Assembly (NCBI GenBank): GCA_910585035.1
Contig: CAJUEF010000003.1
Span: forward strand, 73,930 to 90,619
Direction of reading: 5' to 3'
Source: an uncultured Christensenellaceae bacterium
Lineage (GTDB): Bacteria; Bacillota; Clostridia; Christensenellales; MGBC116941
Length of the DNA: 16,690 nt
This document shows, piece after piece, positions 7,429-13,914 of this stretch (positions are counted from its first letter, which is position 1; each line of letters opens with the position of its first letter). Made by a program: the position numbers and the translations under genes. The notes below the pieces were generated by a model. It was not told where the DNA came from, did no database searches, and worked only from the letters and a program-made list of their open reading frames with translations.

Positions 7429-9228
7429 TTAATCCATCTTCAGCACAGACATAAATGCTTCGGACGGCAGCTCCACACTGCCCACCTGGCGCATACGCTT
7501 TTTGCCTTCCTTTTGTTTTTCCAGCAGCTTTTTCTTTCTTGTAATATCGCCGCCATAGCACTTTGCAAGCACGTCCTTACGCAGAGCCTTAACTGTTTCC
7601 CTTGCAATAATCTTAGTTCCCACAGCCGCCTGAATAGGTATTTCAAACTGCTGCCTTGGAATAACCTCTTTTAGTTTTTCCGCAATACTACGTCCTCTTG
7701 CATATGCCTTGTCCTTATGCACTATAAGGGAAAATGCGTCGCATATATCGCCGTTAAGAAGAATATCCAGCTTAACCAGCTCGCTTTGCATATATCCGTC
7801 AAGCTCGTAATCAAATGAGGCATAGCCTTTGGTACGGCTTTTAAGTATATCAAAGAAATCATAAATAATCTCGCTTAAAGGCAGCCTGTAATCCAGCGCT
7901 ACTCTGTTAGAGTCAAGATACCGCATGTTTTCATATATGCCGCGCTTTTCTGTGCACACGTCCATAATACTTCCCACAAACTCGCTTGGGGTCATAATAA
8001 CCGCCTTAACCATCGGCTCTTCCATGCAGTCAATAACTGACGGGTCGGGAAGATTAGTTGGATTAGATACCATAGTTTCGTTGCCGTCGGTAGTCTTGAC
8101 CTTAAAGGCAACGCTTGGCGCAGTGGTAACTATGCTTAAATTAAATTCCCTCTCCAGCCTTTCCTGAATTATCTCCATATGCAGCAGACCTAAAAATCCG
8201 CATCTAAAGCCAAAGCCAAGAGCAACGGAGGTTTCCGGCTCATAGCTTATGCTGGCGTCATTAAGCTGAAGCTTTTCCAGCGCATCCTTTAAATCCTCAT
8301 ACTTTTCACCATCGGCAGGATATATGCCGCAATATACCATTGAATTAACCTTTTTGTATCCTGCAAGAGGCTCCTTTGCCTTGTTTTCTGCATTGGTAAT
8401 AGTATCGCCCACCTGGGTATCGGCAACGTTCTTTATGCTTGCGGCAATATATCCCACCTCACCGCAAAGCAGCTCATTACACGGGGTCATAGTCGGAGAA
8501 AATCTTCCAACTTCAACAACGTCAAACTTCTTTCCGCTGTGCATCATAACAATTTTGTCCCCAACCTTAACCTTGCCTTCCACAATACGAACAAATGATA
8601 TTGCGCCTTTATAGCTGTCATAAACCGAATCAAATATAAGCGCTTTTAAAGGCTCTCCCTCTCCGCCCCTTGGCGCAGGAATTTTCTCCACCACAGCCTT
8701 TAAAACATCCTCAACATTCAGCCCTGTCTTTGCTGAAATCCTTGGCGCTTCCTGGGCTTCAATACCAATAGTATCTTCAATCTGTTCAATAACTCTTTCC
8801 GGCTCGGCGCTTTGCAAATCAACTTTATTAAGCACGGGGATTATCTCCAAATCATTATCCAGCGCCAAATAAGTGTTTGCAATTGTCTGGGCTTCAATAC
8901 CCTGGCTGGCGTCCACAACAAGCACAGCACCCTCGCACGCCGCCATCGCCCTTGATACCTCATAGGTAAAATCCACATGCCCCGGCGTATCAATTAAGTT
9001 CAGCTCATAGGTGTTGCCGTCCTCATGTGTATAGTGGATTGTTGCGGCAGAAGCTTTTATTGTAATTCCCCGTTCCCTTTCAATATCCATAGAATCCAGC
9101 ATCTGGTCTGTGTCGTTCCTGTTCTCCACCGTTTCAGTCATCTCCAGCAGCCTGTCGGCTAAAGTGGACTTTCCGTGGTCTATATGCGCTATAATGCAAA
9201 AATTGCGAATTAGGTCTAAACGGTTCAC
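7429..9228 (-). CDS. lepA: Elongation factor 4 (LepA), ribosome back-translocase GTPase
   Basis: Translational GTPase that acts on stalled or mistranslocated ribosomes. The 599 residues are the standard length. GTPase motifs are in order: AHIDHGKST (G1), RERGITIK (G2), DTPGH (G3), NKVD (G4) and SAKTG (G5). The LepA-specific C-terminal part includes GFRCGFLGLLHMEIIQERLERE and the final KKKLLEKQKEGKKRM segment, which inserts near the peptidyl transferase centre. It starts with GTG; GGGAGG lies 6 bases upstream, and the first residues MNRLDLIRNFCIIAHIDHGK fit the family. It is the first gene of the lepA-hemW operon. A weak promoter (TTTAAA, 18 bases, TATAAA) lies in the short gap shared with the divergent LUD gene. 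Confidence 0.97.
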   Translation of the reverse strand: MNRLDLIRNFCIIAHIDHGKSTLADRLLEMTETVENRNDTDQMLDSMDIERERGITIKASAATIHYTHEDGNTYELNLIDTPGHVDFTYEVSRAMAACEGAVLVVDASQGIEAQTIANTYLALDNDLEIIPVLNKVDLQSAEPERVIEQIEDTIGIEAQEAPRISAKTGLNVEDVLKAVVEKIPAPRGGEGEPLKALIFDSVYDSYKGAISFVRIVEGKVKVGDKIVMMHSGKKFDVVEVGRFSPTMTPCNELLCGEVGYIAASIKNVADTQVGDTITNAENKAKEPLAGYKKVNSMVYCGIYPADGEKYEDLKDALEKLQLNDASISYEPETSVALGFGFRCGFLGLLHMEIIQERLEREFNLSIVTTAPSVAFKVKTTDGNETMVSNPTNLPDPSVIDCMEEPMVKAVIMTPSEFVGSIMDVCTEKRGIYENMRYLDSNRVALDYRLPLSEIIYDFFDILKSRTKGYASFDYELDGYMQSELVKLDILLNGDICDAFSLIVHKDKAYARGRSIAEKLKEVIPRQQFEIPIQAAVGTKIIARETVKALRKDVLAKCYGGDITRKKKLLEKQKEGKKRMRQVGSVELPSEAFMSVLKMD

Positions 9229-9314
9229 GTTATGCCTCCCTTTTATAATCTGGTCATATGCTTTATAATATCATAATAAAGGATATTTAAAAAGAGATTT
9301 TTGAGGTGATTACC

Positions 9315-9920
9315 ATGGAATTTAAAGATTTAACAGCAATACTTGAAAAAATCGGATACAAAGCAGTTTACTTTGATACAGGCAAAGAAGCAGGCAATTA
9401 CGTGCTTTCTATAATTGAACAAGGCGCAATTATAGGCATGGGCGGCTCGGTAACGGTTAATTCCCTTGGCCTGCCTGACGGGCTTATAAAAAGAGGACAC
9501 GAAATTTACAGCCACAGTCTCCGCCCAAATGACGACCCCCATGAAACCCGCATGAAAGCCCTTAATGCAGACTACTTTCTCTGCTCCTCCAACGCCATAA
9601 CGGAAAAAGGCACAATGGTTAATACAGACGGCGTGTGCAACCGCATTGCCGCCATGTGTTACGGTCCAAGGCACGTTATTTATATTATCGGCAAAAACAA
9701 ATTTACCAAGGATTTGGAGACGGCTATAAAACGTATAAAAGAATACGCCTGTCCGCCAAACGCAAAGCGTCTTGGGCTTCAAACTCCCTGCGGAATAAAC
9801 GGAAAATGCGCAGACTGCAATTCACCCCAGCGTATGTGCCGCAACACTCTTATAACCGAGCGTCCTCCAAGAACAGCGGATAACACTGTTATTCTCGTTG
9901 GTGAAGAGCTGGGATACTAA
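9315..9920 (+). CDS. LUD-domain protein (LutC/YkgG-like, DUF162)
   Basis: Protein of the LUD family, whose best-known members LutB and LutC take part in lactate oxidation. The 201 residues show the conserved core GAIIGMGGSVTVNSLGL, the HSLRPNDDPHETRMKAL segment, SSNAITEKGTMVNTDG and GPRHVIYIIGKNKF. The C-terminus carries four clustered Cys in TPCGINGKCADCNSPQRMC, as in many stand-alone clostridial members. GAGGTG lies 6 bases before the ATG at 9315; a GTG three codons earlier falls inside that site. LutA and LutB partners are not in the window, so a lactate role is not supported by context. The substrate of stand-alone versions is, as far as I know, not established. Confidence 0.85.
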   Translation: MEFKDLTAILEKIGYKAVYFDTGKEAGNYVLSIIEQGAIIGMGGSVTVNSLGLPDGLIKRGHEIYSHSLRPNDDPHETRMKALNADYFLCSSNAITEKGTMVNTDGVCNRIAAMCYGPRHVIYIIGKNKFTKDLETAIKRIKEYACPPNAKRLGLQTPCGINGKCADCNSPQRMCRNTLITERPPRTADNTVILVGEELGY

Positions 9921-9933
9921 AATTATAAGTTTC

Positions 9934-9963
9934 TTGACTTAACATTAAACATTAAATTATAAT
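9934..9963 (+). promoter_or_regulatory. Promoter of the 23-residue peptide gene
   Basis: TTGACT (9934-9939), 18-base spacer, TATAAT (9958-9963). The likely start is A9970, the first base of the left inverted repeat, giving a leader of about 53 bases. Confidence 0.7.
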
Positions 9964-10022
9964 ACTAACAACAGGGAAACTAGTGGGCGGTTAGCCACTC
10001 TCTTTTAAAGGGGGTGGTAATT

Positions 10023-10094
10023 ATGTCAGAAGTTTACATACTTTTGCTTTTAACTATTGTATTAACTTTGTTTATAAAAGAAATAAAAAAATAA
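10023..10094 (+). CDS. Small hydrophobic peptide, candidate type I toxin
   Basis: A 23-codon reading frame (ATG 10023, TAA 10092-10094) with a strong ribosome site, AGGGGG 8 bases upstream. The peptide starts MSEVYILLLL, continues with a single hydrophobic span (about residues 4-18), and ends in a charged tail, KEIKK. Short size, one membrane span and a basic tail are typical of type I toxins such as Fst, TxpA and the 'holin-like' toxin peptides, which damage the membrane. I do not recognise an exact family. Support for it being a gene comes from its surroundings: a near-consensus promoter, a terminator overlapping its stop, and an opposing promoter that would produce an antisense RNA over its 3' end. 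Toxicity is inference. Confidence 0.6.
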   Translation: MSEVYILLLLTIVLTLFIKEIKK

Positions 10095-10170
10095 TCGCCC
10101 CTCCAGCCTAACGGTGCGATTATTTTTAATGGTGTCATAGGGCTAACCGCCTTGCGGAAGTTTCCCTGTT
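10083..10170 (-). ncRNA. Predicted antisense RNA of the small-peptide locus
   Basis: The minus-strand promoter at 10205-10177 should start transcription near 10170 and the shared hairpin should end it near 10083, giving about 88 bases. The RNA would be complementary to the 3' end of the peptide mRNA, over the terminator hairpin. This is the layout of type I antitoxin RNAs (RNAII of par, RatA of txpA). Its first 12 bases, and the 11-base block after a 7-base gap, are the same as in the mRNA leader. It has a possible 5' hairpin, CCGC-AAG-GCGG. Ends are predicted from the sequence only. Confidence 0.6.
10087..10127. terminator. Bidirectional terminator shared by the peptide mRNA and antisense RNA
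   Basis: AAAAATAATCGC (10087-10098) pairs perfectly over 12 bases with GCGATTATTTTT (10116-10127) around a 17-base loop. Each strand ends in a U-rich tract within or just after the stem, so it can stop transcription from both sides. The left arm overlaps the last codons and stop of the peptide gene. The loop contains CCCCTCC (10098-10104), which could pair with the peptide's ribosome site, and CTAAC (10108-10112), complementary to GTTAG in the leader. Confidence 0.8.
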
Positions 10171-10176
10171 TTTTTT

Positions 10177-10205
10177 ATTATATTCCAGTTTTATTATTTC
10201 GTCAA
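10177..10205 (-). promoter_or_regulatory. Promoter of the antisense RNA
   Basis: Minus strand: TTGACG (10205-10200), 17-base spacer, TATAAT (10182-10177). This is a near-consensus sigma-A promoter, at least as good as the one for the peptide, as expected for an antitoxin RNA. No protein gene with a ribosome site lies downstream on this strand before the terminator. Confidence 0.75.
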
Positions 10206-10236
10206 TCTAAAAGTTACACCATTAAATTTTTTCTTT

Positions 10237-10271
10237 ACTTTTTCTTTTAAAAAAGAAAAAGTAACAAAAAG
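10237..10271. repeat. T/A-rich palindromic repeat, copy 1
   Basis: ACTTTTTCTTTT (10237-10248) and AAAAGAAAAAGT (10251-10262) form a perfect 12-bp inverted repeat. The right arm extends to 10271, and these 21 bases (10251-10271) are the exact reverse complement of 11018-11038. It lies 25 bases past the stop of the Phd gene, where a toxin gene would usually be found. It contains no GC-rich stem. Confidence 0.7.
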
Positions 10272-10295
10272 AAAACTAATTACATACACAAAAAT

Positions 10296-10571
10296 TTACA
10301 AGGACACAGCTTTGTATATTCTGTCTCTCAGCTGCTTTCTGGCCTCTAAAATGCCAACAGCTTCCCCGCCGCTTAACCGTTCCTCCTCTGCCTGCAGCAC
10401 ACTTGCTCGAAGCTGCAGCACCTGTTCCCGCTTTTCAAAAGCGTCTATACTCATAAGCACCAAATCACCTTCACCGTTTTTTGTTATATAAATCGGTTCC
10501 TGTGTTTCTTTTGCCATATTTGAGATTTTTGTATAATCGTTTCTAAGCGCTGCTGACGCTTTTATAATCAC
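10296..10571 (-). CDS. Phd/YefM-family antitoxin, no toxin beside it
   Basis: Antitoxin of type II toxin-antitoxin systems: an N-terminal DNA-binding domain represses its own promoter and a flexible C-terminal part blocks the toxin. The 91 residues begin VIIKASAALRNDYTKIS, then EPIYITKNGEGDLVLMSIDAFEKR, the Phd/YefM core (residues 1-50); the rest is a charged helix. The GTG at 10571 is preferred because GAGGTGG lies 5 bases before it and the family normally starts at this IIK segment; a GTG at 10580 lies within that site. A RelE/ParE-type toxin usually follows, but only a T-rich repeat and the antisense promoter are found downstream. It has its own promoter and operator. Toxin loss, or action on a distant toxin, are both possible. 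Confidence 0.88.
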   Translation of the reverse strand: MIIKASAALRNDYTKISNMAKETQEPIYITKNGEGDLVLMSIDAFEKREQVLQLRASVLQAEEERLSGGEAVGILEARKQLRDRIYKAVSL

Positions 10572-10583
10572 ACCGACCACCTC

Positions 10584-10601
10584 ATATCATTATTATGATA
10601 T
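10584..10601. promoter_or_regulatory. Perfect palindromic operator of the phd-like gene
   Basis: ATATCAT (10584-10590) and ATGATAT (10595-10601) are perfect inverted repeats separated by TATT. The site lies between the -10 box (10603-10608) and the ribosome site (10577-10583), ideal for repression by the gene's own product. Confidence 0.6.
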
Positions 10602-10602
10602 A

Positions 10603-10631
10603 ATTATATTTTTATTTCTATACATTGTAAA
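10603..10631 (-). promoter_or_regulatory. Promoter of the phd-like gene
   Basis: Minus strand: TTTACA (10631-10626), 17-base spacer, TATAAT (10608-10603), about 32 bases before the GTG start. It shows that the antitoxin gene does not depend on the upstream small regulator gene. Confidence 0.7.
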
Positions 10632-10638
10632 GTAATTT

Positions 10639-10803
10639 CTACACCTCAACTTTTCCGTGCTGTTTTTCATATTCCATTACATGGGCTTCAATAAGACGCA
10701 TTACATACATGCTCATAGAGCGGTATTCATTACTGCTCAAAGTCCTTACCTTTTCCAAAAGCTCCTCTTCCATTTTTACGCTTAAAGTTATTTTATTAGA
10801 CAT
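10639..10803 (-). CDS. Ribbon-helix-helix (Arc/CopG-like) small DNA-binding protein
   Basis: A 54-residue protein. It starts MSNKITLSVKMEEELLEKV, a beta strand followed by a helix, then SSNEYRSMSMYVMRLIEAHV, a second helix, and ends in a basic-acidic tail. This strand-helix-helix order fits the ribbon-helix-helix fold used by Arc, CopG and many antitoxins. GAGGTGAT lies just upstream of the ATG at 10803. It sits 67 bases upstream of the phd-like gene on the same strand, but that gene has its own promoter. Two antitoxin-type regulators in a row and no toxin is unusual. Its target is unknown; a nearby inverted repeat (10866-10879) is a candidate site. Confidence 0.75.
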   Translation of the reverse strand: MSNKITLSVKMEEELLEKVRTLSSNEYRSMSMYVMRLIEAHVMEYEKQHGKVEV

Positions 10804-10831
10804 ATAATCACCTCAAAATAATAATAACATA

Positions 10832-10879
10832 AATACAACGTATAACAATTCCCTTGTTAATAGTAACTATGTCCATAGT
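10832..10879 (-). promoter_or_regulatory. Weak promoter and inverted repeat upstream of the ribbon-helix-helix gene
   Basis: Minus strand: TTAACA (10860-10855), 17-base spacer, TGTATT (10837-10832). Just upstream of the -35 box lies the inverted repeat ACTATG-TC-CATAGT (10866-10879), a possible operator. Both are moderate matches only. Confidence 0.3.
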
Positions 10880-10886
10880 AATTTTT

Positions 10887-10919
10887 TCCCAAAATCCACT
10901 TATTAGTTAATTTTTGGGA
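10887..10919 (+). other. Hairpin with T-run, no gene to terminate
   Basis: TCCCAAAA (10887-10894) pairs with TTTTGGGA (10912-10919) around a 17-base loop and is followed by C and six T on the plus strand. This looks like a plus-strand terminator, but no plus-strand gene is visible between 10128 and here. Otherwise the non-coding stretch 10804-10965 holds only the sites listed around it. Confidence 0.4.
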
Positions 10920-10965
10920 CTTTTTTATTTAAAGTTACAAACGATTTTTACTATAAAATTTTATT

Positions 10966-10998
10966 AAAAAAACCTTATCTCTTAGATAAGGTTTTTTT
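10966..10998. terminator. Strong bidirectional terminator between uvrA and the toxin-antitoxin region
   Basis: A perfect 15-bp stem, 10966-10980 with 10984-10998, and loop CTT; the core is ACCTTATCT/AGATAAGGT with seven A and seven T at the outer ends. It works equally in both directions and probably ends the uvrBA transcript about 70 bases after the uvrA stop. Confidence 0.85.
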
Positions 10999-11017
10999 AT
11001 CGTAATAAAAGTTTTTT

Positions 11018-11056
11018 CTTTTTGTTACTTTTTCTTTTCTTCAGAAAAGAAAAAGT
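11018..11056. repeat. T/A-rich palindromic repeat, copy 2
   Basis: ACTTTTTCTTTTCT (11027-11040) and AGAAAAGAAAAAGT (11043-11056) form a perfect 14-bp inverted repeat. The left flank extends to 11018, so 11018-11038 is the exact reverse complement of 10251-10271. It sits 11 bases after the uvrA stop. Confidence 0.7.
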
Positions 11057-11067
11057 AAAACCCAAAA

Positions 11068-13914
11068 CTACAAATACTTTTTCAAAAACTGCCCTGTATA
11101 GCTGTTTTCACACTTAACAATCTCTTCGGGGCTGCCCTTTGCAATAACTGTTCCGCCGCCATTGCCCCCTTCGGGACCCATATCAATAATATAATCGGCA
11201 GTCTTTATAACATCCAGATTATGCTCAATTATAACAACGGTGTTTCCGCCCTCTCTAAGACGCTGAATAATGCCGACAAGACGGCGCACATCCTCGCTGT
11301 GAAGGCCTGTTGTAGGCTCGTCCAAAATATATATGGTCTTGCCTGTGCTTCTCTTGGACAGCTCGGTGGCAAGCTTGACCCGCTGGGCCTCGCCGCCTGA
11401 AAGCAGGGTGCTGTTCTGCCCCAGCTTAATATATCCAAGACCCACGTCATAAAGGGTTTGCAGCTTGTTTTTAAGAGACGGCAGAGCGCCGGAAAACTCC
11501 AGCCCTTCTTCAACGGTCATTTCCAGTACGTCATATATATTCTTGCCCTTGTAACGCACCTCAAGGGTTTCCCTGTTATAACGGTGTCCGTGGCACACGT
11601 CGCACGGCACGTATACATCAGGCAAAAAGTGCATCTCAATTTTAAGAATACCGTCGCCCTTGCAGGCTTCGCACCGTCCGCCTTTGACGTTAAAGCTAAA
11701 TCTGCCGTTTTTATAGCCGCGCATTTTCGCATCGGGAGTTGCGGCAAAGACCTCTCTGATTTTGTCAAACAGCCCTGTATAGGTTGCAGGGTTACTCCTT
11801 GGGGTTCTGCCTATGGGGGTTTGGTCAATGGCGATTACCTTGTCCAAATACTCCAGACCGTTAATCTTCTTATACCTTCCCGGCTTTGTTCTGGCACGGT
11901 TTAAATCCCTTGCAAGGGTTTTATAAAGTATCTGGTTTACAAGGGTGGATTTTCCGCTTCCCGAAACTCCCGTCACGCAGGTTATAAGCCCTATTGGAAT
12001 ATCCACGTCAATATTTTTAAGGTTGTTTTCCCTCGCTCCGATTACAGAGAGAAAGCGTCCGTCAGGCTTTACCCTTTCCTTTGGAGTTTCAATGGCGCGC
12101 TTGCCGGATAAATACTTACCTGTAATAGAACTTTCACACTTTTTAATGTCCTCAACGCTGCCGGCAAACACAACCTCGCCGCCGTGCACTCCAGCCTTTG
12201 GACCTATATCCACAATATAGTCCGCTTCCTCCATTGTTTCCTCGTCATGCTCTACCACAATAAGAGTGTTGCCAAGGTCCCTAAGCCTTTTAAGGGCGTC
12301 AAGCAGCCTGCGGTTATCCCGCTGGTGCAGACCTATGCTGGGCTCGTCCAGTATATAAAGCACACCTACAAGACCGCTGCCAATCTGGGTGGCAAGGCGT
12401 ATCCTCTGAGCCTCACCGCCGGAAAGAGTGCTTGCGCTGCGCCCAAGAGTAAGATAGTGCAGACCAACTCCGCAAAGAAAGCCAAGTCTTTCCCTGATTT
12501 CCTTTAAAATCGGCTTTGCAATTATGGAATTTTTTTCACTCAGCTCAAGGCTTTCAAAAAAATCCCTGGCATTTTCAATGGACATTGAACACACATCGTC
12601 TATATTCTTTCCGCCAACAGTAACGGAAAGAGCCGTATCGCTAAGACGCTTGCCGTGACAGTGGGAACACTCAACGCCTGACATGAAATCAGCATAATAC
12701 TGCTTCATGGAATCGGAATTGGTTTCGTTATATCTGCGCTCAACAGTTGGAATAACTCCCTCAAACTTAACCTTGTGCTGCCAAAGTCCGTTAGCGGTTT
12801 CCATGCGGACGTCTATCTTCTTTTCATCCCAGCCATAGAGGATGGCTTTTTGCGCCTCTTCAGGCAGCTCGTCAAAGGAAGTATCCAAATCAAAGCCCAT
12901 TTCCTTGCCAAGAGCTTCAAGGTATATTCTCGCCATGCCGTCTCCCGCAACATTCCAGCCTGTAATCTGAATTGCCCCGCCGCTCAGGCTCTTGCTTCTG
13001 TCAGGCACTATTAAGTCCTCGTCAATCTTGTTGATAATTCCAAGACCAAGGCAGTGCTCACAAGCCCCAAAGGGACTGTTAAAGGAAAACATTCTCGGCG
13101 CAAGCTCTTCAATGCTGATGTTACAGTGAGTACATGCGTAGTTTTGGCTGAAAAGGGTGTCCTCCCCTGTATCCGCATCGTTTACAACGGCTAAGTTATC
13201 CGCAAGATTAAAGGCGGTTTCAAGAGAATCCGCAAGGCGGGATTCAATGCCTTCCCTCACCTTTATTCTGTCCACCACAACATCAATGCTGTGTTTCTTC
13301 TTTTTATCAAGCCCCAGCTCATCTCCAATTTCATGGATGACCCCATCCACACGAATGCGCACAAAGCCCTGTTTGCCAAGGTCCTCAATAAGCTTTATAT
13401 GCTCGCCCTTGCGGCTTCTCACAACAGGCGCCATTATTTGCAGCTTTGCGTCCTTTCTTGACATAACCGCATCCACAACCTGGTCAATAGTCTGACTGAA
13501 TATCTCTCTGCCGCATTTAGGGCAATGAGGCACGCCGACCCTCGCATACATAAGACGGAGATAGTCGTAAATCTCGGTAACCGTGCCCACGGTAGACCTT
13601 GGATTGTGGCTGGTGGTTTTCTGGTCAATGGATATAGAGGGAGAAAGCCCGTCGATTTTATCCACATCCGGCTTTTCCATCTGCCCCAAAAACTGCCTTG
13701 CATATGATGAAAGAGATTCTACATATCTGCGCTGTCCCTCGGCATATATGGTGTCAAAGGCCAAAGACGATTTTCCGCTGCCGCTGAGGCCTGTCATAAC
13801 TATCATTTTATTTCTTGGCAAAGTGAGGTTTATATTTTTAAGGTTGTTTTCCCTAGCCCCTTTAATTACTATGCTGTCATCAGCCTTTATGGCTTTATTA
13901 TCTTTACTTGCCAT
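11068..13914 (-). CDS. uvrA: Excinuclease ABC subunit A
   Basis: DNA-damage sensor of nucleotide excision repair; a dimeric ATPase that loads UvrB on damaged DNA. The 948 residues are full length, with two ABC ATPase halves. The first Walker A is GLSGSGKSS (residues 42-50), the second is GVSGSGKST in the C-terminal half, and each half has its LSGGEAQR signature followed by a YILDEP Walker B. The zinc-binding Cys pairs are present: CPKCG, CTHC with CEHC, and CEACKGDG with CDVCHG. The ATG lies inside the end of uvrB (11-base overlap), with AGGGAGAAG upstream, so the two are translationally coupled. The terminator at 10966-10998 follows. Confidence 0.98.
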   Translation of the reverse strand: MASKDNKAIKADDSIVIKGARENNLKNINLTLPRNKMIVMTGLSGSGKSSLAFDTIYAEGQRRYVESLSSYARQFLGQMEKPDVDKIDGLSPSISIDQKTTSHNPRSTVGTVTEIYDYLRLMYARVGVPHCPKCGREIFSQTIDQVVDAVMSRKDAKLQIMAPVVRSRKGEHIKLIEDLGKQGFVRIRVDGVIHEIGDELGLDKKKKHSIDVVVDRIKVREGIESRLADSLETAFNLADNLAVVNDADTGEDTLFSQNYACTHCNISIEELAPRMFSFNSPFGACEHCLGLGIINKIDEDLIVPDRSKSLSGGAIQITGWNVAGDGMARIYLEALGKEMGFDLDTSFDELPEEAQKAILYGWDEKKIDVRMETANGLWQHKVKFEGVIPTVERRYNETNSDSMKQYYADFMSGVECSHCHGKRLSDTALSVTVGGKNIDDVCSMSIENARDFFESLELSEKNSIIAKPILKEIRERLGFLCGVGLHYLTLGRSASTLSGGEAQRIRLATQIGSGLVGVLYILDEPSIGLHQRDNRRLLDALKRLRDLGNTLIVVEHDEETMEEADYIVDIGPKAGVHGGEVVFAGSVEDIKKCESSITGKYLSGKRAIETPKERVKPDGRFLSVIGARENNLKNIDVDIPIGLITCVTGVSGSGKSTLVNQILYKTLARDLNRARTKPGRYKKINGLEYLDKVIAIDQTPIGRTPRSNPATYTGLFDKIREVFAATPDAKMRGYKNGRFSFNVKGGRCEACKGDGILKIEMHFLPDVYVPCDVCHGHRYNRETLEVRYKGKNIYDVLEMTVEEGLEFSGALPSLKNKLQTLYDVGLGYIKLGQNSTLLSGGEAQRVKLATELSKRSTGKTIYILDEPTTGLHSEDVRRLVGIIQRLREGGNTVVIIEHNLDVIKTADYIIDMGPEGGNGGGTVIAKGSPEEIVKCENSYTGQFLKKYL

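Larger units (their letters stand above)
9970..10170. repeat. Inverted-repeat-bounded 201-bp module
   Basis: AACAGGGAAACT (9970-9981) is repeated inverted as AGTTTCCCTGTT (10159-10170). Inside these, GGCGGTTAGCC (9986-9996) is repeated inverted as GGCTAACCGCC (10141-10151). In total 23 base pairs match, with gaps of 4 and 7 bases between blocks. Both proposed -10 boxes lie exactly 6 bases outside the repeat ends. No clear target-site duplication was found, so a mobile-element origin (MITE-like) is possible but unproven. Confidence 0.8.

Noticed and set aside
9330..9782. 150-codon minus-strand open frame opposite the LUD gene
   Set aside because: The plus-strand gene has clear family motifs and a ribosome site; the opposite frame has neither.
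10010..10142. Small minus-strand reading frame starting ATGACACC inside the antisense RNA region
   Set aside because: No ribosome binding site precedes it, it runs through the terminator stem, and its product has no gene-like pattern.
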